17,230 bases of DNA from an uncultured Clostridia bacterium (GCA_947594095.1 CANQEA010000027.1:1-17230), one strand, 5' to 3'; shown: positions 7,185-15,422, numbered from the stretch's first letter. A program made the numbers and translations. Notes: a model not told the origin generated them from the letters alone.

Positions 7185-8048
7185 TTAATTCAAAACACTT
7201 AATATAGTACTATATATAAATTCAGCAGACGATACAGGTGCAACTTTTCCTGGCAAAGCTAAAGCCCAAATTGAGTTTAGACCTTTGTCTTTAGCATATT
7301 CTTGGTCCACTCCCCCTGGTTTTGATGCTAAATCTATTAATAAAGCATCATTTTTAACAAAATCTAGTCTCTCTTTTGTAAGAATTAGAACTGGTACTGT
7401 ATTAATAATAATATCATAATTTGATAAGTTACTTCCTAAATTGTTAATATCTGTTTCTTCATATCCATATGTTTGAATCCATGCTTTATCTTCTTTTTTT
7501 CTTGCAGCACAAGTAACTTTTGCATCTAAAGCTTTAAACTTTTGTGCTACAACTTTTGCAACTCTGCCAAATCCTAAAACTAAAACATTACTTCCTTGTA
7601 TATTCCTTCTTGTATTTGATATTGCAATTTCTATAGTTCCTTCTGCTGTTGCAATTGTATTAAATATCGTTAAATCTTCTTGTTTCATAAGGTCTATAAT
7701 TTTAACGTCATATTTTTCTGAAATATTTGCAACTTCCTTTGATATTGCCCCTGCAAATAGTATTTTACTTCCTAACTCATAAAATAAATCTTCTACTTTT
7801 ATTTTTTGGTTGCTAAATGGAGTGTTTACTTCTATACCATTACTTGAAAATGGTACAGATGAAATTATATAATCTCCTTTTTCTAATGCACTTCCTAAAT
7901 TTTCTTCAAACGAAATATTAGAAAATGCATTTAGTTTATTTGCATTTTCTAATCCATATGTATATACTGTGTTTTTTTCCTTTGCAAGAATAATTGCAAG
8001 TTCTACTATTCTAGAATCTCCTCCAATTATAGAAAACTTATTACTCAT
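7185..8048 (-). CDS. dpaA: dipicolinate synthase subunit A
   Basis: Subunit A of dipicolinic acid synthase (SpoVFA), which in the mother cell converts the dihydrodipicolinate-pathway intermediate to the spore-core chelator DPA. The 287 residues compare with about 297 in Bacillus. Conserved blocks appear in order: IIGGDSR (7-13), AEGTIEIAI (135-143), the nucleotide-binding VLGFGRVA (157-164), LIDLASKPGGVD (237-248) and LALPGKVAP (263-271). The ATG has GGAGGG 5 to 6 bases upstream. Subunit B (dpaB/spoVFB), normally next door, is not in this window: uppP follows instead. A 13-base inverted repeat overlaps the start codon. I could not identify a convincing sporulation-sigma promoter by eye. Confidence 0.92.
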   Translation of the reverse strand: MSNKFSIIGGDSRIVELAIILAKEKNTVYTYGLENANKLNAFSNISFEENLGSALEKGDYIISSVPFSSNGIEVNTPFSNQKIKVEDLFYELGSKILFAGAISKEVANISEKYDVKIIDLMKQEDLTIFNTIATAEGTIEIAISNTRRNIQGSNVLVLGFGRVAKVVAQKFKALDAKVTCAARKKEDKAWIQTYGYEETDINNLGSNLSNYDIIINTVPVLILTKERLDFVKNDALLIDLASKPGGVDQEYAKDKGLNSIWALALPGKVAPVSSAEFIYSTILSVLN

Positions 8049-8135
8049 AAAATCCCTCCATATTTATAATTCACCTTAAGGATATTAAAACTTATTCTAT
8101 TTTAATCTATATTAAATTTTTAGGATTTTATGAGT
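8043..8135. repeat. 13-base perfect inverted repeat spanning the dpaA start codon
   Basis: ACTCATAAAATCC at 8043-8055 is repeated as its exact reverse complement at 8123-8135. In minus-strand RNA the upstream arm would pair with GGAUUUUAUGAGU, which contains the dpaA AUG and the end of its GGAGGGA ribosome site. The loop is 67 bases. Four of the thirteen pairs are GC. Confidence 0.6.
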
Positions 8136-8141
8136 GACATT

Positions 8142-9389
8142 TTATTCTTGTATTTCTTTTTGTTTGTCAGTAGATAACATATCATCATTTGTTTTATATA
8201 TTTCGTTTTTCTTATCATAGTCTTTCTTTAATAACCCAATATCATTATAACTTAGATGTCTTGTTAGTTCTGTCATTTCTTCTAAGTGTTCTTTTGCTTT
8301 TTGTTCTTTTTCTGCCATTGTTTTTGATATTTCTTCATTCTCTTCTTCCAAATTAAACGGTATCGTAAGTTTTGCAAGTATAGTTATAAATAATGGATCT
8401 TTTTTTACTTTTTGAACAATTCTTTTTGAACCAGAATCTATTGCAGTATTAGCATATTTTATTGCTGTATCTTTGTCTCCTTTTAGAAGATAAATTTTTG
8501 CAAGTTCAAAATATCCATCTGCAGTTAATTCTTCAAGTTCAATTGCCTGTAAAAATTTGCTCTCTGCTTCTTCTAAATCTTTATATATTAGTGCAATTTC
8601 TGCTAAAGCATATTTTGCATGATAAGCTAGTGCATTAATTTCAGCTGCTTTTTCATAACATATTTTCGCATTTTGAAAATCATTTAGCATTGTATATACT
8701 ATACCTAAATTATAATTTATATCATAACTTAGTGGAGCATATTTTAATGCATCTTGATAAATATTTGCTGCTTCTTTATATTTTTCTTGTTCTATTAGAA
8801 TTTCCCCAAGAAGCATACTTGCTTCTTGCATATCAGGTTTTTTATTAATAAGAGTAAATAACATTTCAGAAGCCTCTTGTTTTTTGTCTAAACCGTTTAA
8901 TAAATTCGCAACTTTAAAATATGAATTTGTGTCTTGTTTATTTAAGTCAATTGCTTGTACATATTCATCTATTGCTTTTCTCATACCGCCTTCTTGTTCA
9001 TATAACTCAGCTAGCATTTTATGAGCTTTGTAACTATTTGGGCACTTATCTAATAATGTAAGCAAAGCTTGTTTCGTTTTTTTATTATTACCTAAAAACA
9101 CATACAATTTTGCTTTACTATAATAAACAATTTCCACAAGTTTAATATTTCTTTTTTCTAATATAATAATAAAAATTGGTAATAAAATAGATAAAATATA
9201 TTTTAAAATTACAAATATCATATTTAATTTAATACCAAATAATACTTCTAAAAAGTTTAATGCAATTCCTATTGCTTCTAGTACTAAAACTATAACATAA
9301 CTTGTATCATTATTTCTAATCATCTTAAAAAATAACAATACAAATATAGCGAATGAAATTACTGTAAATATTAGTTGTTCAATTAACAT
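8142..9389 (-). CDS. membrane-anchored TPR-repeat protein
   Basis: A 415-residue protein with a hydrophobic N-terminus and a TPR superhelix. Three likely membrane segments lie at about 4-22, 30-53 and 56-77. Tandem 34-residue tetratricopeptide repeats run from about 105 to 320, seen as recurring patterns such as AHKMLAELYEQEGGMRKAI, INYNLGIVYTMLNDFQNAK and GYFELAKIYLLKGDKDTAI. The tail (about 345-415) is charged and probably coiled coil. TPR arrays bind other proteins, so this is likely a scaffold on the inner face of the membrane; its partner is unknown. The ATG has GAGAGG 8 bases upstream. It sits 32 bases after the lytic transglycosylase gene and before dpaA, consistent with an envelope-related role, but no specific function can be assigned. 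Confidence 0.85.
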   Translation of the reverse strand: MLIEQLIFTVISFAIFVLLFFKMIRNNDTSYVIVLVLEAIGIALNFLEVLFGIKLNMIFVILKYILSILLPIFIIILEKRNIKLVEIVYYSKAKLYVFLGNNKKTKQALLTLLDKCPNSYKAHKMLAELYEQEGGMRKAIDEYVQAIDLNKQDTNSYFKVANLLNGLDKKQEASEMLFTLINKKPDMQEASMLLGEILIEQEKYKEAANIYQDALKYAPLSYDINYNLGIVYTMLNDFQNAKICYEKAAEINALAYHAKYALAEIALIYKDLEEAESKFLQAIELEELTADGYFELAKIYLLKGDKDTAIKYANTAIDSGSKRIVQKVKKDPLFITILAKLTIPFNLEEENEEISKTMAEKEQKAKEHLEEMTELTRHLSYNDIGLLKKDYDKKNEIYKTNDDMLSTDKQKEIQE

Positions 9390-9421
9390 TTTCGTTTCCT
9401 CTCTACTACTACCTTTATTTT

Positions 9422-9985
9422 TTAAACCTTGTATATTGTATCATAAATTTTAAAATCTCTCAATATCTTTCTTACATATTGATTAGTTTCTTTATATGGA
9501 ATATTTTCAATGTCAGATCCATCTTCTTTTATTATTCCCTTTTCAATCCAACCGTCTACTGTTCCAATTCCAGCATTATAAGCAGCTAGAGCTAATTCAA
9601 CACTATTATATCTTTGTAATAAAATAGACAAATACTTACTACCTATATTGATATTTTTATTTACCTTGCAAAGCTCTAACTCTATATTTTCTTCATCAAG
9701 ATTGATGCCATTTTTAATTGCTATATCTTTTGCAGTCTCTGGCATAAGTTGCATTAAACCAATTGCACCTTTTGTTGACACTGTATTTGGGTCAAAATTA
9801 CTCTCTACTTTTATTACTGCAAAAATTAAATTTTCATCAACATTATATTGCTCGTGATACACTGAAACAACTTCTTTATAGGTTTTAGGATATATTATCT
9901 TTTGTATTGGATTTTTTAAAATTATTAGAAAAACAACTATAACAATTATTATTGCTAAAACTATACGCACTTTCTTGTTTTTCAA
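9422..9985 (-). CDS. membrane-anchored lytic murein transglycosylase (SLT domain)
   Basis: Cleaves peptidoglycan glycan strands with formation of anhydromuramyl ends. I choose the TTG at 9985-9983, which follows a strong GGAGG and gives MKNKKVRIVLAIII and 187 residues. The open frame from 10045 would overlap the polA 3' end and put the ribosome site inside the gene. After one membrane anchor (about 6-23) comes a Slt-type lysozyme-like domain (about 35-187). It has catalytic E61 in VIKVESNFDP, GLMQLMPETA (76-85), AYNAG (135-139) and NIPYKETNQYVRKI (161-174). This arrangement resembles clostridial and Bacillus YjbJ/CwlQ-like transglycosylases. It lies 16 bases after polA and ahead of the TPR gene in the same run. 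Confidence 0.92.
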   Translation of the reverse strand: MKNKKVRIVLAIIIVIVVFLIILKNPIQKIIYPKTYKEVVSVYHEQYNVDENLIFAVIKVESNFDPNTVSTKGAIGLMQLMPETAKDIAIKNGINLDEENIELELCKVNKNINIGSKYLSILLQRYNSVELALAAYNAGIGTVDGWIEKGIIKEDGSDIENIPYKETNQYVRKILRDFKIYDTIYKV

Positions 9986-9994
9986 AATTTTAAT

Positions 9995-10000
9995 CCCTCC
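9995..10000 (-). promoter_or_regulatory. ribosome binding site that sets the transglycosylase TTG start
   Basis: GGAGGG on the minus strand lies directly behind the polA stop (10004-10002) and about 10 bases before the TTG at 9985. It is the only ribosome-site-like sequence near the start of the gene and rules against the longer reading frame. Confidence 0.65.
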
Positions 10001-10001
10001 T

Positions 10002-11708
10002 CTATTTACATTCATACCAATTATCTGCTTCTGAAATATCTGCAATAAGAGGTATATCTAATTTGATTGCTGATTCCATCTCTTTTTTTATAATCTCTTT
10101 CATCTTTTCTGCTTCTTCTTTTGGACTTTCTATTATCATCTCATCATGTACTTGTAAAACAATTTTTGATTTCATATTATTTTCTTTTATTTTTTGATAA
10201 ACATGAATCATAGCAATTTTCATAATATCTGCTGCAGTTCCTTGTATTGGCGTATTCATAGCAGCTCTTGCTCCAAATTGTCTTACCATATAATTATTTG
10301 ATTTTAATTCAGGAATGTATCTTCTTCTTTTAAATAAAGTTTCTACATATCCCTTTTCTTTTGCCTCTTCTGTTATATTATCCATAAATTGTTTTATACC
10401 TGAATATTGTTCCAAATATTCATCAATATATTGTTTTGCTTTTTTCCTAGAAATTCCTAATTGTTCACCTAGACCAAAATCACTAATTCCATAAACGATT
10501 CCAAAATTAACTGCTTTTGCATTACTTCTTTGTTCTTTTGTTACTTCATCTAATGGTGTTTTAAATACTTTTGATGCTGCTTGTTTATGAATATCTTCAT
10601 TGTTGTTAAAAGCTTCCTGCATATGTTTATCTTTAGAAATGTGTGCAAGAACTCTTAATTCAATTTGTGAATAATCACTATCTAAATATACTTTTCCTTC
10701 TTCTGGTTCAAACACTTTTCTTACTCTTTTTCCAAGCTCAAATCTTGTTGGAATATTTTGCAAATTTGGCTCAGTAGAACTAATTCTACCTGTTGCCGTA
10801 ATTGTTTGATGGAAAAATGAGTGAATCCTCTTAGTTTTAGGATTTATATATACTTTTAATCCTTCTACATAGGTAGAATTAAGTTTCATCAGTTGTCTAT
10901 ATTCTAATATCTGACCAATTATTGGATGTTCTCTTCTTAATTTTTCTAGAACATCTACATCTGTTGAATATCCGCTTTTTGTTTTTTTAATAACAGGTAG
11001 TTGTAACTTTTCAAATAAGATTTCTCCTAATTGTTTAGTAGAATTAATATTAAATTCTTCCCCTGCCATTTCATATATTACTTTTGTTAAAACTTCTAAT
11101 CTTTCAGATAATTCTTTTCCAAAAGCATTTAATTCTTCTTCATCTACATACATTCCATTCCATTGCATATCTGATAATACTTCAACAGTTGGCATATCTA
11201 TATTTGTAAATAATTCCATTGCATCTATTTCTTTTAGTTTTTCCTCTGTTTTTTCTTTTATTCCAGATATTACATATGCATTCATTGCACAAATCTTTTT
11301 TGTATCTTCAGTTTGCTCTTTCTGCACATCATCAAATAAATTTATTTGTTTATTTGCTTCTTCTTTATCTTCTTTGTACATATTTAAGTGTATTTCTAAA
11401 TATGCCTGTGCCAAGTCTTCTATTTTAAGTTTATTATTTGTTGGGTTTAAAATATAACTTGCAATTGCAATATCATAAGATATACCTTTTAAAGTAATTC
11501 CTACTTGTTTTAACAAAATATATTGTCTTCCAATATCATGACTTATTTTTTTGATTTCATCATCTTCTAAGATGTCTTTAAATTTTTGAATTTTATTTTC
11601 ATCTAGTTTAATATAATATGCTTCATTTTCTTGTTTATTATATATACTAAGAGACACAATTTGTTCTTTAATAATTTTTTCTGGATCTTCACATTTTCCG
11701 AGTTTCAA
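10002..11708 (-). CDS. polA: DNA polymerase I, Klenow part (3' portion of a frame-split polA)
   Basis: Carries the exonuclease-like and polymerase domains of DNA polymerase I, which fills gaps in repair and Okazaki-fragment processing. The palm motifs are intact: motif A DSDYSQIELR with D345, motif B RSNAKAVNFGIVYG (394-407), and motif C VLQVHDEMI with H521, D522 and E523. Numbering is from the TTG at 11708. The 3'-5' exonuclease region is present as a fold (about 6-165) but lacks its metal-binding acids, as in many Firmicutes, so proofreading is not expected. The TTG start has no ribosome site, and the frame overlaps the 5'-nuclease frame by 20 bases, one position out of phase. A joined product would be about 899 residues, normal for PolA. 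I therefore read both frames as one gene with a frameshift near 11695-11703. Confidence 0.9.
   Translation of the reverse strand: MKLGKCEDPEKIIKEQIVSLSIYNKQENEAYYIKLDENKIQKFKDILEDDEIKKISHDIGRQYILLKQVGITLKGISYDIAIASYILNPTNNKLKIEDLAQAYLEIHLNMYKEDKEEANKQINLFDDVQKEQTEDTKKICAMNAYVISGIKEKTEEKLKEIDAMELFTNIDMPTVEVLSDMQWNGMYVDEEELNAFGKELSERLEVLTKVIYEMAGEEFNINSTKQLGEILFEKLQLPVIKKTKSGYSTDVDVLEKLRREHPIIGQILEYRQLMKLNSTYVEGLKVYINPKTKRIHSFFHQTITATGRISSTEPNLQNIPTRFELGKRVRKVFEPEEGKVYLDSDYSQIELRVLAHISKDKHMQEAFNNNEDIHKQAASKVFKTPLDEVTKEQRSNAKAVNFGIVYGISDFGLGEQLGISRKKAKQYIDEYLEQYSGIKQFMDNITEEAKEKGYVETLFKRRRYIPELKSNNYMVRQFGARAAMNTPIQGTAADIMKIAMIHVYQKIKENNMKSKIVLQVHDEMIIESPKEEAEKMKEIIKKEMESAIKLDIPLIADISEADNWYECK
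11689..11708 (-). other. polA: +1 frame change joining the two halves of polA
   Basis: The upstream frame ends ATT GAA ACT CGG AAA ATG TGA (11709-11689). The downstream frame reads GGA AAA TGT GAA and continues as CEDPEKIIKEQ. Skipping one base, for example one A of the AAAA at 11694-11697 or the C at 11700, restores a continuous protein (IETRKCEDPEK or IETGKCEDPEK). CGG is a rare codon in this AT-rich sequence. Confidence 0.75.
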
Positions 11709-12702
11709 TATAATAAATCATTTCTTTTTGTTTCTTGATTATTTCAATTATTTCATCTTCTGATTTTTCTACAATATTAACTTCTTGTTTTATTTCTTCT
11801 TTTACTGTTTCTTCTTGTCTTAACGAAAATCTGTCTATAAAACGATTAAAGTTTAATTTTTTAAATAATTCTAATACTTTTGCTTTATCCCACTCTTCTA
11901 CTTTAAATTCTTCTAAAGTATCAGATATTGGAACTTGTAGATTAATTGTTCCAAGCTCTTTTGATAGCATTGCTATATCTTTATTGTTTTCTATATTTTC
12001 TTTTTGTTTTCCTTTTAAACCATCTTCTCCTTTTTCAACTTTCTCATACAAATTTTCTATTGAACCAAATTTTTGAATAAGAGAAAGTGCAGTTTTCTCG
12101 CCAATCCCTGGAACACCTGGTATATTGTCTGATGTATCTCCTTGTAAGCCTTTTACATCTATTAATTGCTTTGGCTCTATTCCATATGTTTCAATTATTT
12201 TGTTTCTATCAAACATATCTGTTTCAGTTTTTCCACCTTTTGTTCTAGGTATTCTAATTGTTACTTTATCAGTTGCAAGTTGGAATGTATCTCTATCTCC
12301 AGACAAGATAACAACTTCTAATCCTTGATTTTCTCCATATCTAGATAAAGTTCCTAAAACATCATCTGCTTCATATCCTTCTTTTTCAACAATATCAATA
12401 TTCATGGCACGTAAAATTTCTTTTATGATAGGCATTTGCTGTGCTAGTTCATCTGGCATTCCTTTTCTGTTTGCTTTATATCCTTCATACATTTTGTGTC
12501 TTGCAGTTGGAGCTTTTAGATCAAATGCAACTACCATATATTTAGGTTCTATATCTTCTAATAGTCTAAATAGAATTGCTAAAAATCCATATACTGCATT
12601 TGTATATTTCCCATCTTTTGTTGTTAGCATTTTACTTCCCATTATGCCATAAAATGCCCTATTCATAATACTGTTTCCATCTATTAAAACTAACTTGTCC
12701 AA
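11689..12702 (-). CDS. polA: DNA polymerase I, 5'-nuclease part (5' portion of a frame-split polA)
   Basis: The N-terminal flap endonuclease domain of DNA polymerase I, which removes RNA primers and flaps. It begins at a TTG (12702-12700) with a near-perfect AAAGGAGGT about 7 bases upstream. Metal-binding acids are present: D8 in LIDGNS, D61 in VVAFD, the cluster E111-D113-D114 in YEADDVLG, D136 and D138 in SGDRDTFQ, and D189 and D192 in LQGDTSDNIPG. The helix-hairpin-helix GVPGIGEKTALSLI (196-209) binds DNA. The frame then enters the start of the exonuclease-like domain (SEDEIIEIIKKQKEMIYYIET) and stops after 337 residues. That stop is inside a domain, not at a domain border, which argues for a frameshift over a natural two-gene arrangement. 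A membrane glycosyltransferase gene ends 13 bases upstream. Confidence 0.92.
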   Translation of the reverse strand: MDKLVLIDGNSIMNRAFYGIMGSKMLTTKDGKYTNAVYGFLAILFRLLEDIEPKYMVVAFDLKAPTARHKMYEGYKANRKGMPDELAQQMPIIKEILRAMNIDIVEKEGYEADDVLGTLSRYGENQGLEVVILSGDRDTFQLATDKVTIRIPRTKGGKTETDMFDRNKIIETYGIEPKQLIDVKGLQGDTSDNIPGVPGIGEKTALSLIQKFGSIENLYEKVEKGEDGLKGKQKENIENNKDIAMLSKELGTINLQVPISDTLEEFKVEEWDKAKVLELFKKLNFNRFIDRFSLRQEETVKEEIKQEVNIVEKSEDEIIEIIKKQKEMIYYIETRKM

Positions 12703-12715
12703 GAAAATACCTCCT

Positions 12716-14179
12716 TTAATTTGCTCCTAATCTTTTTAATACTCTTTGTTTGTTTCTATATTCTTTAATCTTCTCATTTAGAATATATATTCCAAATGAG
12801 CCCACCATTAATATAAAGCTAAATGGTGTACCATTTTGCCACCCTTCCCCATATGTTAAAAATACAGCATTTGCAAATTCACACACAATTGCAATTTGTG
12901 GAATCCATCTCATGTTTTCTGCTTTTTGCCATGGAATAAGTGGGAATAACCACATAATATACCATGGTTGGAAATTTGTAATTAATAAAAATAAAAATGC
13001 CATTATAAAGTAATTTGCTTTTTTCATTTCTGTTCTAAAGCATATATTTTTCTTATTTAATAATATAACCATACTAAAGAAATATATAATTACAAAACTG
13101 CCTAACAATAGGTTATTTATTGTACTTACTAATCCTTCAGGAGATGTGAAATACTCCATAATCATGATATAAATACTTTTTGCAAATTTTTCTTGTTGTG
13201 TAAATATTCCTGCAAGCACCTGAAAGTCTCTTACATAAAATAAATAAGGTATTGCAAAGATAATTAAAAATAGTATTCCATATTGTATACATTTAATAAA
13301 TCTTTTTGATGGTTTTTCAGTTCTAAAATAATATATAATTATGAATGGTAGTAATAGTATTGTAAAGTATTTTATTGCAGTTGCCAGAGCTAAAAATACT
13401 ATACTTAAAATTAGATTTTTCTTTTTTATTAAGTAAAATAATGATAACAAGACAAATAATACCATAAATATATCATTATGAACACAGGCAATTCCTTCTA
13501 GTAAAACTAATGGGTTTAACCCATATATTAATGGGAATATCTTTTTATTTGTTATTTTATATAAAAGATAACAATTTACTAAATGTACAATTACATTTAA
13601 TACCTTAAATGCAAATAAGGCAAAATCAATATTTCCAAATGATATTGCTCCAACAAATTTACAAACCAAAGTCCATACTGCACCATAAACACAAACAGTA
13701 TCAGCCCAGTCGTTTGTACTTGCTTGTTGCAGTACAGTATCGTTTGCTATATATCTACTATTTCCTTCTTGCTCTACAAATTGTGTAATTGTTGTGTAAT
13801 AAGGATTTTGATTGTATCCTCCATCTATTCTTCCTATTCCTAAATAGTAAAATATATCTGAAGATGTAAAAGGTAATACTGCTATAAATATAATAGCGAT
13901 AACTGCTATAAATATAAACATTTTTTTTGTGCTTTTAAAAATTTCTTTTCTTCGCTTGATAATTAGAAAATATAAGATACTAATAGCAAATAAAATAAAT
14001 ATATATAATATTGTTTGAGTCATTCTGCTTACTGGCATATCATATAAAAACTGAAAATATGGTCCAAAGCCCAAGACAGTTCTCTTACTTACAATATATA
14101 TAATTGATGGAATAGCAAATAATATACTTACTATAATAAATAAAATTTTTGTAGTTTTATTTTTATTTATATTGTCCAC
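12716..14179 (-). CDS. polytopic membrane glycosyltransferase, GT-C type
   Basis: A 487-residue protein with about eleven or twelve membrane segments. The key feature is FTSSDIFYYLGIGRIDGGYN (104-123) followed by QNPYY, in the first outer loop. In GT-C enzymes such as the MptA/MptB-like mannosyltransferases and related GT39/GT87 families, an acidic residue here (D108) is catalytic and the donor is a polyprenyl-phosphate sugar. Other conserved-looking spots are GLNPLVLLEGIACVHND and FQPWYIMWLFPL. It would transfer a hexose on the outer face of the membrane to a lipid, glycan or protein; the acceptor is unknown. The start is GTG with GAGGAG 7 bases upstream. It is the first gene of the run leading to polA; I found no clear promoter in the 75 bases ahead of it. 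Confidence 0.75.
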   Translation of the reverse strand: MDNINKNKTTKILFIIVSILFAIPSIIYIVSKRTVLGFGPYFQFLYDMPVSRMTQTILYIFILFAISILYFLIIKRRKEIFKSTKKMFIFIAVIAIIFIAVLPFTSSDIFYYLGIGRIDGGYNQNPYYTTITQFVEQEGNSRYIANDTVLQQASTNDWADTVCVYGAVWTLVCKFVGAISFGNIDFALFAFKVLNVIVHLVNCYLLYKITNKKIFPLIYGLNPLVLLEGIACVHNDIFMVLFVLLSLFYLIKKKNLILSIVFLALATAIKYFTILLLPFIIIYYFRTEKPSKRFIKCIQYGILFLIIFAIPYLFYVRDFQVLAGIFTQQEKFAKSIYIMIMEYFTSPEGLVSTINNLLLGSFVIIYFFSMVILLNKKNICFRTEMKKANYFIMAFLFLLITNFQPWYIMWLFPLIPWQKAENMRWIPQIAIVCEFANAVFLTYGEGWQNGTPFSFILMVGSFGIYILNEKIKEYRNKQRVLKRLGAN

Positions 14180-14254
14180 TAATATCTCCTCTTTCTTCCT
14201 TTATTTATTTTTTATCAAATCTATATATTGCAATTAAACTTAATTTTAGTTCAA

Positions 14255-14836
14255 TTATTGTTCTATCATTTCATCTGCAATTTTAACAAAATATTCTTCA
14301 ACTTCTTCTGTTGTAGTATCTTGAGACAATGGCATTCTTAAAAATACTGCTCTTCTTGGGTATTTATTGTTATATACTAATCTAAAAGATTTTTCATCAA
14401 ATCTTTTTTTATAATCATTGTATTCTGCTTCTTCTGAATGATATTTTACAAAATACATAGAATATACAAGCCATACACATTTTTCTGATAATCTGTCTTG
14501 AAGTTCAAATATTTTCTCTTTATTTTCATTTGATAGTGTATCATAATTAATCATAATCCATGCATATCCTTTACCTACATTAGTAAAGTTAGGGCCAAAA
14601 TAGTGAAATTCATTGTCAATTTTTAAATCTTCTTTTTCTACTCTTTTGTCTCCTTCTTTTGGTAAATTCTTTTTGTTGCTACTACTCATGTTTGTTTCTA
14701 TGTTTTTGTTTTTGAATATTTTACATGCCTTTCTTAAAGGTAATTCAATTATCTTGTCTATAATTTTGTCTGCACTTTCGTCTCCTATTAACTTTTTTCC
14801 AAATATTCCTATTGGTTTTACTTCTTTTACTAACAT
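14255..14836 (-). CDS. protein of unknown function
   Basis: A 193-residue protein I do not recognise. It starts with an N-terminal region rich in Gly, Lys and Ile (KPIGIFGKKLIGDESADKII) and a basic helix. A charged, probably disordered linker follows (about 48-75, with NKKNLPKEGDKRVEKEDLK). A compact C-terminal domain (about 76-193) has motifs FHYFGPNFTNVGKGYAWIMI, WLVYSMYFVKYHSEE and YPRRAVFLRMPLSQD. No signal peptide or membrane segment is present. The start is well supported by AAAGGAGAG about 6 bases before the ATG. It follows yqeK by 13 bases and is the last gene of that run. The 75 bases behind it hold only a weak AT-rich hairpin and no clear terminator. Confidence 0.7.
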   Translation of the reverse strand: MLVKEVKPIGIFGKKLIGDESADKIIDKIIELPLRKACKIFKNKNIETNMSSSNKKNLPKEGDKRVEKEDLKIDNEFHYFGPNFTNVGKGYAWIMINYDTLSNENKEKIFELQDRLSEKCVWLVYSMYFVKYHSEEAEYNDYKKRFDEKSFRLVYNNKYPRRAVFLRMPLSQDTTTEEVEEYFVKIADEMIEQ

Positions 14837-14849
14837 AGCAATCTCTCCT

Positions 14850-15407
14850 TTATTTTTTTATATAATAATTATAACATTTTATACTATCCAAATGAACAAC
14901 TTTATTATCTTCTATTAATTTATTTATAACCCATTTACAAACTTCTACCATACCTTGATTAATGTCTTTTTTTATAATATCTACATATTCATTATAATTG
15001 TATTTTCTGTTTTCTTCTGTCGCATCTGCTAGATAAATTATTTTTTCTAACAGGCTCATGTTAGCTCGTCCAGTTGTATGATATGATACAGCATTTACCA
15101 TATCATCTGTAAAACCGAATTCATTTTTACAAATTACCGCTCCAATTTTAGCGTGAATTAAGCTTTTATTTATTTTTTCTATTTCATCTAATTCTATATT
15201 ATATTTTTTTATATATTCTTCTATCTCGTCGTTTGTAAGCTCTTTTGCAATGTCATGTGCAATTGCAACTAGTTTTACTGTATCTAAGTCTGCTCCGTAA
15301 ACCTTTGCAAACTCTATTGCACGTTTTACAACTCCTTCTGAATGTTTAAACCTTTTTTCAGAAAGTTTATTTTTTACTTCTTCATATAATTTTTCATATT
15401 GAATCAT
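14850..15407 (-). CDS. yqeK: HD-domain nucleotidase, YqeK family
   Basis: A 185-residue HD phosphohydrolase. Family members are symmetrical diadenosine tetraphosphate (Ap4A) hydrolases that limit alarmone levels. The metal-binding set is complete and in order: H22 in RFKHSEGV, the HD pair H51-D52 in AIAHDIAKE, H85 in LIHAKIGA, H110 in SYHTTG, and D128 in IYLADATEE. In most Firmicutes yqeK lies between nadD and rsfS. Here its upstream neighbour is a RhuM-family gene and its downstream neighbour an unknown protein, so the usual cluster is broken up. AAAGGA lies about 7 bases before the ATG. Confidence 0.93.
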   Translation of the reverse strand: MIQYEKLYEEVKNKLSEKRFKHSEGVVKRAIEFAKVYGADLDTVKLVAIAHDIAKELTNDEIEEYIKKYNIELDEIEKINKSLIHAKIGAVICKNEFGFTDDMVNAVSYHTTGRANMSLLEKIIYLADATEENRKYNYNEYVDIIKKDINQGMVEVCKWVINKLIEDNKVVHLDSIKCYNYYIKK

Positions 15408-15422
15408 ACTTGTTTCCTTTCA

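Noticed and set aside
8056..8122. Sporulation-sigma or sigma-A promoter for dpaA
   Set aside because: A TATAAA and a few partial matches exist, but none has a correctly spaced partner element by eye.
9422..10045. 207-residue form of the lytic transglycosylase
   Set aside because: It would begin inside polA and place GGAGG within its own coding region; the TTG at 9985 follows that site and gives a normal membrane anchor.
14180..14254. Hairpin behind the 193-residue gene as a terminator, and a promoter for the glycosyltransferase run
   Set aside because: The stem is 7 AT-rich pairs with a G-U and no T run. TTGAAC and TTTAAT boxes lack a well-spaced -10, so neither call is supportable.
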